A DNA stretch of 64,000 nucleotides from Erythrophleum ivorense (taxonomy: Eukaryota; Streptophyta; Magnoliopsida; Fabales; Fabaceae), in contig JAIUCV010001271.1 of NCBI GenBank assembly GCA_026724425.1, positions 1 to 64,000 on the forward strand, given 5' to 3'. The notes under the pieces were generated by a model, which saw nothing but the letters and a program-made list of their open reading frames with translations, was not told the DNA's origin and ran no database searches. Below, in pieces: positions 35,741 through 46,988 of the stretch. The position numbers and the translations under genes are program-made. Positions within the stretch are counted from its first letter, which is position 1. The number at the start of each line of letters is the position of its first letter.

Positions 35741-36009
35741 GTATACTATCATACCATCCTTAGACATTTTGAAATCTGAAGTCTTACCTTAAGAAATCTC
35801 ATTCCTGATTCATCTTAGGAATTCATCCTCTTTTTGGGCATCTAAGATCTGGGTTCTCAATACATTCTCAATTTGAGTTTCACTCAGACATAATTTACCT
35901 AATACCATCTGATAGGAGATGTTTATATTTCTAAATTTCTCTAAGAGCTCTTGCTCCCTAATCATCATATGGGCTACATGGATGGACTTCTTACTCAGGG
36001 CATCCGCCA

Positions 36010-36391
36010 CCACATTGGCCTTGCCTGGATAATATCTCAAGGTATAATCATAATCCTTTAGGAATTCTATCTATCTCCTTTGTCTTAAATTTAGTTCCTT
36101 TTGATTGAACATGTATTTCAGACTCTTATGGTCACTGTAAATCTTTATGGTAGTACCATATAGATAATGTCTTTAAATTTTAAGAGCAAACACTATGGCA
36201 GCTAACTCTAGGTCATGTGTGAGATAATTCTCCTCATGAGGTGTCAATTGCTTAGAGGCATATGCCACTACTCTACCCTGTTGCATCAACACACATCCTA
36301 ATCCTTTGCCCGAGGTATCACAATAAACCATAAATGGTTCACTAGGGTCAGGGATAATCAATATAAGGGCAGTAGTCAAACGGAGTTTCAA
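36010..36391 (-). pseudogene. B RNase H domain
   Basis: Segment with VYCDTSGKGLGCVLMQQGRV (catalytic Asp in YCD), then YASKQLTPHEENYLTHDLEL with the family's conserved Glu replaced by Asp after the TH pair, then AAIVFALKI, a stop at a usually conserved Trp, RHYLYG, and on to DYTLRYYPGKANVVADALS with the final Asp. It removes the RNA strand during reverse transcription. A stop within the domain breaks it. Confidence 0.85.
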
Positions 36392-36559
36392 CTCTTGGAA
36401 ACTCCTCTCACATCTATCATCTCACATGAAAGATATCTCTTTCCTAGTCAGCCTTATCAGTGGTAAGGCCCTCTAAGAAAAGCCCTGAATAAATCGTCTA
36501 TAGTATCCTACCAAACCTAGAAAACTTCTAACCTCGGTGATTGTTCTTGGTCTATCCTA

Positions 36560-37387
36560 CTATAACACAACCTTAACTTTATGGGGATCTACTGTGACCT
36601 TATCTCGTGAGATCACATGACTTAAGAATTTCACCTCAGTTAGCCAAAACTCATATTTACTAAGTTTGGCATAAAACCTCTTATCTCTTAGAGTCTCTAG
36701 GACTAATCTCAAATACCTCTTATGCTCCTCAAAGGATCTAGAGTACACTAAGATATCATCAATGAAGACCACCACAAACTAATTTAGATACAGTCTGAAT
36801 ACCTTATTCATGTAATCTATGAACACGACAGGCGCATTCGTCAGCCCAAATGGCATCACAAGGAACTCATAGTGCCCATATCTTATTCTGAAGGCCGTCT
36901 TGGAGACGTCTTCAGTTCTCACCCTCAACTTATGGTATCTAGATCTAAGATCTATCTTGGAAAATACAGATGTCTTAGTTAACTGATCTAACAAGTCATC
37001 AATTCTAGGGATAGGATATTTATTCTTGATGGTAACTTTATTAAACTCTTTGTAATCTATACACAATCGCAAGCTACCATCCTTCTTTCTCACAAATAAT
37101 ACCCGAGCTCCCTAAGGTGAAACACTAGGGCGTATAAACCTTTTCTCTAACAATTCCTCTATCTGCTTTTTCAACTTGGCAAGCTCAGTGAGAACCATCT
37201 TGTAAGGAGCCTTGGACACCGGTCCAGCCCCAGGCACTATGTCTATAGGGAACTCTAGCTCTCTCTCAGGGGGTAGACCACTAAAGTCAAAATCTTTAGA
37301 GAAAACCTTTAAAAATTTCCTGACAATTGGGATCTCCTCTATCCCTTCCTCTACTTCAACTTGAATAAAGAAAAAGACTAGAAACAT
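36560..37387 (-). pseudogene. B reverse transcriptase
   Basis: In order on minus: a linker FSGLPPERELEFPIDIVPGA, KAPYKM, SVSP, a stop, GARVLFVRKKDGSLRLCIDY, KYPIPRIDDLLDQL, FSKIDLRSRYHKLRV (first catalytic Asp), MPFGLTNAP, then FVVVFIDDILVYS with the paired catalytic Asp residues, then LSKYEFWL and VTVDPHKVK. This is standard gypsy RT. Stops at 37109-37111, 36776-36778 and around 36555 fall where relatives have Trp or Gln. Confidence 0.92.
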
Positions 37388-37489
37388 TTGACATCCATGC
37401 TCTAAATATTTTTCAGCCTAGGTAGTAGTCACAAAGGATAACTCAACTCCTACCCTAGGTATGGTCCCACAAGCAAGTAAGGAAATGGT

Positions 37490-37775
37490 TCAGTGTTCAC
37501 AATCAAGTACCGCATTATTCACAGCCATCCAGTTCATACCAACAATCAAATCAATATCATGGAAGGGCATACAGATCAAATCAATAGTGGTATGACAATG
37601 ATTGAATTGAACAGTGACATTCAAGCAAGTATGGGAAGTAACAACGTGACCTCCAGTGGGTGTAGTGATAAACAAGTCAAATGGCAAAGTACTAACAGTC
37701 AGGCCCAATTACCTCACACAATCATAGGATATAAACAAGTGACTAGCACGCGAATCAAACATAGTAACTACAAGA
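37490..37775 (-). pseudogene. B retropepsin-like protease
   Basis: Read on minus: MFDSRASHLFISYDC (active site at 37748-37756; relatives have D-S-G, here D-S-R), a stop near 37708, then LGLTVSTLPFDLFITTPTGG and DIDLIVGMNWM. Retropepsins cut the Gag-Pol polyprotein. The Gly-to-Arg change in the active-site triad would itself disable the enzyme. Confidence 0.85.
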
Positions 37776-37849
37776 AAGCCAATCACTATTAGCGTACCTC
37801 AAATCAAACTGAAGGATGCACTGGCTTCCTATTAGGTGAGGGTGAACAC

Positions 37850-38987
37850 TCGACCCTAGGTTTGCAGCCTAGGAGGAGGTGCTGTATCCATCTAGGGACA
37901 ATTTCTAACAATGTGCCTCAGCTTCCTACACTTGAAGCACATCACTGGAGACTGTTGGAAGGATGATTGGCTCCGAGGAGGTGGCATCTGCTTGCCCTTC
38001 TGTGGCCTTCAGTTCCATGGCACCTTGCCTCTCCTCTTCGTGCTAGGTGTCACACTAGAACCCTCTTCTGGTCTCAGTCTTTTCAATTCTAAAGCCCTTT
38101 TTTGACTAGTTGTTGCCGCAACAGGCATGATAGCTCATAGGTTATTCTCAATCTCCCTGCTGACCTCCACAAGGGTATTAAACTTCCTAATTTGTTGTGG
38201 AGTAACTCTGTCGCTAATCAGGGGCTTCAACCTAGTCTCAAACTACTCACATCTCTAGGGCTCATCATCATACCTCTAGAGGTAAGAGGAATACTGAGAC
38301 AACTCAATAAACTTGGCTACATACTGATCAATAGTCATCTCTTCAGTCTACCTCAAGCCTATAAATTCCATCTCTTTCTTTTTCCTCACTGAACTAGGGA
38401 AATATTTCTCGCAAAACTCTACCAAGAAACTTTCCTAAGTGATCTATATGTTCTTGGTCTCCATCAGGGGTTTCATGCTACACCACCACCTATCGGCTTC
38501 CTTCTGTAGCATGAAAGTGGTGAGCTGAGTTTTCACTCTGTAGTACAATCCATTACTGAAAATATTTTCTTCAGCTCCATAACCCAAGCCTCTGCCTTAT
38601 CTGCATTCAACTCCCCATCAAAGAGGGTGGATTATTCTTCCTGGACTGATTTAATAATTTCTGGATAGGCATTTGGGTTTAAGCAGACTCCTAGGGAGGT
38701 GCAGGTGGAATGCTAGAAGTGGATGGTTGAGGTACAGGGTTTTCTCTCCTAACTTCTTCTTACCTAACTAGGGTATCTTGTAACTGCATGATCGTGTCAT
38801 GCTGTTGTTAGGCAATGTACCTTTGCTATTCTAGCATCTCCTGCTGCTGGCCCATCATGGCCTCATACCAATCAAGTCTCTCCATAATGATCTGCAGAGG
38901 ATCCTTAGGCCTGATTGGAACCTCTGGCTTAGCTCTCTAAGCTTTGGGTGGCCTGCCTCTACCCCTAGTCCGTCTAGTCTCAACCAT
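37850..38987 (-). pseudogene. B gag with CCHC zinc knuckle
   Basis: Start codon at 38985-38987 opens MVETRRTRGRGRPPKA then a stop, a start seen in many plant chromovirus Gags. Near 38880 comes MERLDWYEAMMGQQQEM, a coiled-coil-like stretch. The capsid part is shifted and stopped. The knuckle CFKCRKLRHIVRNC (37898-37939) keeps the Cys-Cys-His-Cys set, with two Gly positions changed to Arg. Gag forms the particle and binds RNA. Confidence 0.82.
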
Positions 38988-39140
38988 ATTATCTGAAAAA
39001 AAAGTAGCAACCCTCAGTTTACAATTGTATTTCAAACATATATGCACGTATATGCTAGCACTTCCATGGCAATTCACATTAAACATAGGCTAAGCACACC
39101 ATTCAAGAGCCCAACATCGAGCAAAAGTGCCTGAACCTTT

Positions 39141-39152
39141 GCTTTGATACCA
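39141..39152 (-). other. B primer binding site (tRNA-iMet)
   Basis: Four bases inside the 5' LTR, the minus strand reads TGGTATCAAAGC, one base off TGGTATCAGAGC, the complement of the 3' end of initiator tRNA-Met used by most plant gypsy and copia elements. Confidence 0.85.
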
Positions 39153-39156
39153 AAAA

Positions 39157-42089
39157 TGTAATACCACAATGTGTTAACCTCAACTAGTCTCCACTTAGGC
39201 TTGATTCCATGTGATTCTCAAAGAAAAGAGTAAACCGTGGCATTTTTAAGCTTTAAGTCGGGGTTTAAACGTTCATATTTTATCCTATAGGTCCCGTGAA
39301 CTCATCAATCATATTCTCTACTCAAACTCCATTTATATAACTCATACATAGCATAAAACAACTCATGAACCATGGATATGAAGCCAAAAACCAAAAAATG
39401 CAATTTCTCAAAATGGGCCCAAAAGTTAAATTTTTGGCTCTAATTTTGGAAAATCATAACTAATTCTAAAAAAATAAGAATTAAGCAAGCCATAGCTTTT
39501 TGGAAAGCTCTAGATGTTAAAACCATATTAAAAATAATTCCAGGGCATGAACATAGTATTTGGACTATGTTTGAAAACAAAATAGCCACAAAGGTCTGGC
39601 TATCCCTGGTACTAATATAGGTTTCTGATATGAACTTTAAAAATTCATAACTAATTCCAAAATAATCCAATTTGGGAAAAATATACCAATCTAGAAAGAT
39701 ATGGATGTTAGATAAAGGAAAAAAATAAGTCTAGACCAGTTCAGTAGCCTCTAGACCTCGAAACATGATGGAATAGTAACCAAAGTTAGATGGCTTCTCT
39801 GATGCTGACATAGAATTTTAAAAAATTATTTCTCCTTCTACAAGCCTCCGATTGAGGTGCTTCTAGTTGGTATAGATCACTGTGGATATCTATTTTATGT
39901 CCATAAAATTATATGACAATTGGACAATGTTTGGCCCATGAATGACATAAATCAAATTTCAAACCAATTACACAGTATAATAACCAAAACTAAAAAATTT
40001 TCCAACTTCAACAATTCACCAAATATTCCCTAGACTTTCAAATATTCTGTAATTTAGCTTCTCAAAAGCCCTTAAAAACTTCTAGATTTATGCCAAATTT
40101 CATATCAAGAAGAGCTCATTTGGTCATATCTTGACATAGCTCATGAATTTGGCAAATTTGACCCCATATATGGTTCAAAATGGAGGTAAATGGTCTCCTT
40201 CATGTTCTAACACCTCTTGGGCAAATTTTAAAGCATAAGCACAACATATGTGAATTGCCCAAGTAGTCTAAACTATTACACATCTCAAACTTACTATGCT
40301 ATACACAAGAATACACTACTACATACAAGCCACCAAGAGGCTAAATCTCATATTTTCATGCTTTGGCTCTATACATGGTTCACACATCATTTATATATGT
40401 TTCTACACTTGCTCAAATATTTGCATCTCAAAAATAATATGTATATATCCATTTTAGCACTTCTTTACATCAAAAGAACCAAAACAAGTTATACAACTAG
40501 CTAAACATACTCAACTAGGCTCCTTGATTTGCACCTTGGTCTTCTTGAGCTCCACCTAACATGTTAATATGGGAGAGGGAAGGGGTGAGATTTATAGAAT
40601 CTCAATAGCTCATACATTCATTCAAAGAAGCAATCAAGGCATATAAACATGTCAAAGCATGCAAGTAGGCATCCAATCATTAAAAATTATACAATCCACG
40701 ATTTACATGCCATGAAAATCATATCAATGCTAAGAATAAGTTTTAGGGACTTTTGGTCTAGCCTTACCCTATTTTTGAAACTTTTGGATTGGCCTCATCC
40801 TTGGTCTAGGGACTTTTGACTTGGCTTCACTCATCCATAAGACTTTTAGCCTTGTCTCACCCATTTCTAGGGACTTTTGACTCCACCTCACCCATTACAT
40901 GGGACTTTTGGCACTACCTCACCCTTTAAGAGTAATTTTTACAACCCAAAACATAAGCATATTGGTACCAATACATCAAGGCAATATCAAATAACATATC
41001 TCATAATATATGTGCATACAAACAAGTATACAATGACTATCACACATCCAAGAATATATCAAAAAAGAATGGAGAGCTACCTCACAAGCCAATACAAGCC
41101 TTCCCTTTCAACTTCTCTTCTCCCTTCTTGGTCTCACAATCACAACTAAATGGAGCTTGATCTCTTAGGCCTGGACACAACAAATAGCATGCAATTACTT
41201 TCTTAACTCAAATAAACACTCACAAGGTTAGGGGGTTTTTATATCAAGGTAAACTCTACAAAGTATTTAAGAATCTCTAGTTTTTTTCCTCTTGAATTTC
41301 ACTAACTCTTCTTCTAATTCCTTTGCATTTCCTAGCTTTCCATACTCTAATTTAGGGGTTTCATACTTGTTCTTGGTCAAAACTTTCTTTCTCTCATGGT
41401 TCTATCCTTGGCTAACATACTCAAGAAAAAGCAAAAGGAGAGGATGCAACAAAATGGAAAGAAGTTACCTTAAATCAAGCTCTTTCCAAAAGGCTCTTCC
41501 TTTGCTTAAATCTTTTCCTCAAATCCTTACACTTTCCCTTCTAAATTCAGCCCAAAGCATAACCACACGAATACCCAAAACTATGGAAAGAGAGAGCAAA
41601 GAGAGAGGAATTGATTTTCTAAAGGAAGAAACCATGAATTCTTACAATCTTATCACCTTTTTCCTTGATGTTCTCCCTTCTTCTTGGCTTTTCTTGGTCT
41701 CTCTCTCTCTCTAGCCCTTTTCTCTACTTTTGAATGAAGCATAAGTCGATTAAAGGGAGAGAGAAAAGTCTAGACCTTTTAAGAAGGAAAATTCTTTTTT
41801 TCACGCTTTTTTTGGACTAACCCTCGTTATAGCGAAAAATAACCCTTGCTACGGCGAGCATGTATCAGTCCTAGGCCCCTGTTCTCGCTACGGTGCATGC
41901 TATTATGAGGAAGTCCCTCGTTTTTGTGTGAGATGCCCAAACTCGCTATAGCTAGATGTATTCTCATTATAGCGAATTGGTACATTTGCTATAGTTAGTT
42001 AGATTCTCACTATAGTGAACATACCTGTTCGCTATAGCTAGGCTATAGCTAGCAGACTTAGAAAAATTTTAGAAATTTTGATTGTTACA
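39157..42089 (-). repeat. B 5' LTR
   Basis: 2933 bp. On minus it begins TGTAACAATC (42089) and ends GGTATTACA (39157). It keeps the palindrome array (41826-42049), the 31-bp repeats (about 40747-40925) and the hairpin gagatttatagaatctcaatagc (about 40586-40608). Collinear with the 3' LTR throughout. Confidence 0.88.
41826..42049 (-). repeat. Phased palindrome array in B 5' LTR
   Basis: Octamers start at 41826, 41848, 41887, 41899, 41945, 41966, 41988, 42009, 42031 and 42042. The last run steps 21, 22, 21, 22 and 11 bp, exactly as in the other LTR. Sequences include gttatagc, gctacggc, gctatagc, attatagc and actatagt. Confidence 0.82.
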
Positions 42090-42094
42090 CTTAA

Positions 42095-45000
42095 TGTAAC
42101 ATCATAATTTTTAGCTCATCTCATGCCTTTAAATAACTCAATTCCATGAATCATATAAATTTTCAATGAAAAAGGTAATAAAATATTGATTATTTTAGCA
42201 TTGCATCGTATATACAAATTCTATTCGGTGTCATGTGGACCATATAAGCCCATACAAATACATTCATATATTTAATTATATGAATACAACTTATTTGCAT
42301 CATCAAAAGTGGCCTACATCTCAAGGAACTCGAACTGAAGTATGAAATATACATATTCATTTTCGGCCAGATTTTGCTCATTTTTGTCACAAATTTTGGA
42401 AAATCATAACTAATTTTAGAAAAATTGAAATCATGCATTCTTGGCCATTATGGAAATGTACACATGTTTAATTTATCCTAAAAATATTTCTAGACCATAA
42501 CACCCAACACAAAAAACGTTTGACATTCAAAATTGTCCAAAAGTCAGGCTGTCCACTGGTGCTATCATAGAATTTTGTAGCAAACTTTAAAAATGTCCAA
42601 TTAATTCTAAAAAAATCTAATCCATGCAAATGATACCAATCTAGAAAGCTATAGATGTTAGATAGAGGAAAAAAATAACTCTAGACCATTTCAGGTATGC
42701 CTAGATCTTAAAACTCAATCAAACAATTAACTGAGGTCGATTGAAGTTCTTAATACTGGATAGATTTTTTGAAAATTCGTATTTCCTTCTCTAGACATCC
42801 AAATGAGGTGCTTCTAGTTGGCACAAGTCATTGGGAATGTCAAGTTTCTCTATATAACATTTTGTGGCAATTGGACATCATTTGAGTCCTATGTGATAAA
42901 TTTTATTTTCGGACCTAAGTGAACAGTGACATGACCAAAACTAAAAAATTTGCCAACTTTGAGAATTCATCAAATATTCTATGGACCTTCAAAAATTATA
43001 TTCTTTAGCTTTACAGAAATATCTTAATAAGATCTAATTTCATGCCAAATATCAAATCAATAAGAGCTTATTTGGATAAAAAGTGATATAGGGTTCTAAA
43101 TTAGTCAATTTTGGCTCCATATGAGATACCAAAATGTCCAAATAGCTTTCCTTGGGGTTTGTCACCTCTTGGGCAAGTCTAAAAGTATAATTAGGACTTA
43201 TGTGAGCTGCCCAAATGGTCCCAAACTCCATACACCTCATTTTGGCCATCTCATCCACACTTATACACAATTTCATGATACCATTAATGAAGCTAGTTTG
43301 CCATCATATACTCAAATCACATTCTAATGATTACATAACATATTCTCTCATTTATACATGACATATTATCATAAATACATGTGTTCAAGAGGTCATAGAC
43401 CATATAAAATAATGGGTTACATCATTTAACATAAATATGGCTTTAAAGAAAAAAATTATGCATTATGTTGTTAAGCTCTCTTCTTCAAGGTGGTTGGCTT
43501 CCATTACCTTGCTCTCTTGGTCCACCTAGCATGTTAGAACATTGAAGAGGAGGGGATGAGATTCAAAGAATCCCAATAGTTCATCTCCCATTCAATCACA
43601 CATAATGAATGCAAATAAATCTCATAAATACATGTATGGTCATGTTGACATGTGCAAACATTCAAGAGACATTTCATCATTTGAGAAAGTCATACATAGC
43701 ATACAAAGGCTTGTCAAGCAAGTGGATTAGCCTCACCTAATTTTTTGTGGATGTTGGACTTGCCTCACCCATTCTTTAAGAGATTCTTGGACTCAACCAT
43801 GCTCTTAGGAGTCTATCTCATTTTTGGGAGATTCTTTACTTTGTCTCAACCAATTTTAAAGGTTTTTAGCCCATCCTCACCATGGCTAAGGGTTCTTGAC
43901 CTCATCACACTCAAGCAAACCCAAGCACACATTATAAACATTATGTAAAGGCATATCATAACATCATGGCACCATAGAATCAAAGTCATGCTAAAGAACT
44001 TTTCATGGCTCAAAAATACACATACACACATTCAAAGACAAGTAAAGCAAACAATCATGCATGAGAGAAGGAGGAGTGAGCTACCTTAGACACAATTACA
44101 CACTTTTTCTCTTGAATCCAAGCTTCCTCTTTCGGCCACACACACACAAAAGTGTGGGGATAATTTCTCTTGGCCTAAACATAATTCATGGAAGCCAATT
44201 AGGTTCATGAAATTAATTTTAAGGCCACACAACTTGCTTGAACTCTAGCTTGATCTATAAATCTCATTATGGTTCCATAATTGCACCTAATGAAGCAACA
44301 TCCCTCTAATAAATTCTAGGCTCCATTCTTTCCTTTCAAATATGATTCTTGACTCCTTTTAAGCCTCTTGGAGTCATCACACAATTAAAACTAAGAGCCT
44401 AACTACATGTTGCTTCTTTAGGTCATATTATGGAACATAAAGCACCAACTCATTCTCTAAGCTTTCTAAATTTTTTCCAAGGCTTCCTCTCATATTTATT
44501 CATCTTATATGACTCAAAAATGGGCTTAGAAAAATTTAAAACTCTCCCTAGCTATGCTATCTCCCTTAGGTCGAGAAAATGCATGATTTTGGCCTCCTTG
44601 GACTTTGCTTAGTTTTCTTGAAGGAGAAAGCACATGGAAAGACTTCTAAGGATCTTAGGAACTGATTTAAACTATTATTTAAGCATAATAATCCTTGTAC
44701 AAAGTCAAATTTTATAAGGTGCAATTAAAAACCTAGAAATTGCATCTTGAAATCTAACAATTTTTTGTTAATTTTCTTTACATATTCTTAATCTCCACAC
44801 CATTTTTTCTTAGATTCACCTTTGGTTCTGCCTAAAAATCAAATCCTCCTAAGGTTTCTTAGATGAGACGAAATGGAGAAGGAGGGGAACCAAAGATAGC
44901 AACCATAGGAAGAGAAATTACCTTATTTTCTTGCTTTTTATCACTTGAATCTTGCTTTCTCCAAGCTCCTCTCTTCAAATCCGAAAAATTTCCTAAGTTT

Positions 45001-45778
45001 CTCCCTTAAAACAGATTTGTAAACTTCATTTTAATCAAAGGAAACAAAGAAGAATGGAGGAGAGGAGGTTTGGATGCAAGTAAGCATGAAAAACTACCAA
45101 GAAATCATACCTTTTCACCTTGATTTCTCTTTTCCTTCTTCTTCCTTTGGTGTGCCTAAACCCTAGCCTTCTTCTCTGAATTTGGGCAAAACAATATGAT
45201 GCTATGTGAGTGTGAGAGTGAGGTGCCACCTATTTATAGGGGGAGGAAGAAATACTTTTCAAAAGTTTCCATTTTGTACTTCATTCTTGGTATTTTTGTT
45301 TCTCCTTCTTAGCTTCTTTTTGAGAACTGTCTTTTCTATTATAAAATTTAGGTTCTCAATTTAGTAAAATGCCTTTGGAATCACTCAAATCGGAGCTAAA
45401 ACCTTCCTAAATGAATCCATCAAAGTTCGAGTATACTGACATTGAAAAACATCCACCGGAGGAGATTTAACTATCTTGGGGTTTCCCATAGTTTTTAGGG
45501 CTTCTAGGAACCCCGGAAAACTCAAAATTTTCATTTAAAAAACCCTCCTATGTGAATTCCAAAATTTGCCCAAAATTATGAAGATGTCATTACGTTTCGT
45601 AAGATTTCTGTCAAAATTTGTTTCTTCATCAATTTTTCCTTCTGTCTGAGGCTAGGATTCTCATTGTTAAAAGTCTAGAATGTTACTTAAATTTTTTGGG
45701 ACCTTAACTAATTCATTTTGGGGGACTTGCTTTGAAAACGAGCCAATTTCCATCGTTTAACAAAAACCGGACGTTACA
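42095..45778 (-). mobile_element. A4: A-family solo LTR, 3684 bp, TSD cttaa
   Basis: On minus it starts TGTAACGTCCGG (45778) and ends ATGATGTTACA (42095). It is flanked by cttaa at 42090-42094 and 45779-45783. The left cttaa is also the right TSD of B. It contains the hairpin (gagattcaaagaatccc, about 43558-43574), the 31-bp repeats (about 43730-43900), a GA/CT-rich leader and 'ggaatcactcaaatcggagc' (45390-45409) shared with other A copies. It is uninterrupted, so it gives the best full-length view of this LTR family. Confidence 0.85.
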
Positions 45779-45783
45779 CTTAA

Positions 45784-46714
45784 TACCTAAGAATTGAAGA
45801 TTAAACTCTTGCTTAAAAATGTTGCTACTAGTAGCCTCATGCAAATTGACAATTTGGAAAGCACAATATGAACTAAGAAATTTGTCAAAGGATAACTATA
45901 ATTAGTATATTACAGTCAATAAGATTACACTATTTAACATTTATTTTATAAATAGAACTGTTGTTCATGTTTTAATTGCAACTATGGCTTATAATTGATC
46001 TTCTAGGATACATATGGTGAAGTTTCTTATATGTTTGATTAAACATTAATTTTCTCATAATGTGGGGATTTTATTTTGTAAATGATTATGAATGTTAATC
46101 ACTAATGTAATTTGTTCATCAAAGTTTAACAAAATCATTTAGTTTTTTGGTTGATAGAAGATAAGGCAATTTTTTAATTCTTGCTTGAGAATATTATTTT
46201 GTGAATTGTAGTATGTGTCTTTCATGTAAGTAATTCACCCATCAAAATTTAAAAACATTATTTAATTCCCCTATTGATAGAATGTTTTTCAATTATAATA
46301 CATAATTACTTGCCTACAGGGGATCATTATGTGTATTATTTCTGGTATTGCATGGAGCATGAAGGTGGAGATACATGGTTGAGAGGATTTATTTGCCCAA
46401 AGGGGATACACTCTTCAAGATCATATATTTCTTTTGTTAGATTAAGGTATATAATTTAAATGACTTAATTGCCTAAAGGGGATGGATTTTTTAATATTTA
46501 ATATTCTAATTTTTCATTTAGCTTTATGCAAAAGGGACTAATTGCATGACATGTTCTCTGCTTAAAGGGGAGTTCATGATGATGAGTATGATGCTCTTTA
46601 AAAATGGCTTATTTAGTTTTTAAGCTATTTTAAAATTGCCTACTTTATTAACCATGTTACATTCTTTCATGAATCATTCTCCTTTGTTGTGAACAACAAT
46701 ATTGATATTATATA
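45784..46714 (+). mobile_element. K: copia 5' leader/LTR region
   Basis: AT-rich sequence before the K gag. Between about 46310 and 46575 the box 'aaggggat' or a close form recurs (ctacaggggatcatt, cccaaaggggatacac, gcctaaaggggatgg, gcttaaaggggagtt). The element's 5' LTR boundary and PBS could not be found. ORF 46274-46459 falls here and has no recognisable domain. Confidence 0.45.
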
Positions 46715-46988
46715 GGTCCTAAATAGTTCTAATTACAAGTAATAGAAGCAAGATGTAGAATTTTCTCTAAGAATAGTAGATATAGATCTAGCATTATGAG
46801 TGAATGAACCACTAAAACTCATTGAGAGTAATAACGCTAAGCAGAAGGAATATTATGTTGAGTGGGAGAAATTCAATTTCCTTAGCTCAAAGCCATAAAA
46901 AGATCAATTGTTGAATATCTTGTGGGTGGTTTGCCAAAGACCACCAATGCCAAATAATTCTTTACTACTTTAGGAAAGAGAAATCACT
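46715..46988 (+). pseudogene. K: Ty1-copia gag, N-terminal part
   Basis: With stops and frameshifts it reads DVEFSLRIVDIDLAL, then KQKEYYVEWEKFNF and, in another frame, SIVEYLVGGLPKTTN. This is the start of the UBN2-type Gag of copia elements (N-terminal 'DLAL...W...' segments). It stops at the A7 insertion and continues at 48858. Joining the two sides across the insertion keeps the family's order. Confidence 0.65.

Larger units (their letters stand above)
31493..42089 (-). mobile_element. B: full-length dead Ty3-gypsy chromovirus, TSD cttaa
   Basis: Two LTRs (31493-34384 and 39157-42089) in the same orientation flank a 4.77-kb internal region. cttaa lies at 31488-31492 and 42090-42094. On the minus strand the order is 5' LTR, PBS (tRNA-iMet type), gag with one CCHC knuckle, protease, RT, RNase H, integrase, chromodomain-like tail, PPT, 3' LTR. 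This order (integrase last) defines Ty3-gypsy, and the tail after integrase places it in the chromoviruses, most like the Del/Tekay group. In the first 230 bp the two LTRs differ at roughly 20 sites by eye, so the insertion is not recent. Every gene has stops or frameshifts. Confidence 0.92.

Noticed and set aside
37493..37792. 99-codon plus-strand ORF opposite the B protease
   Set aside because: It is the shadow of the minus-strand protease gene.
41292..41714. 140-codon ORF on plus
   Set aside because: It lies antisense within the B 5' LTR; the 3' LTR copy is interrupted and there is no known domain.
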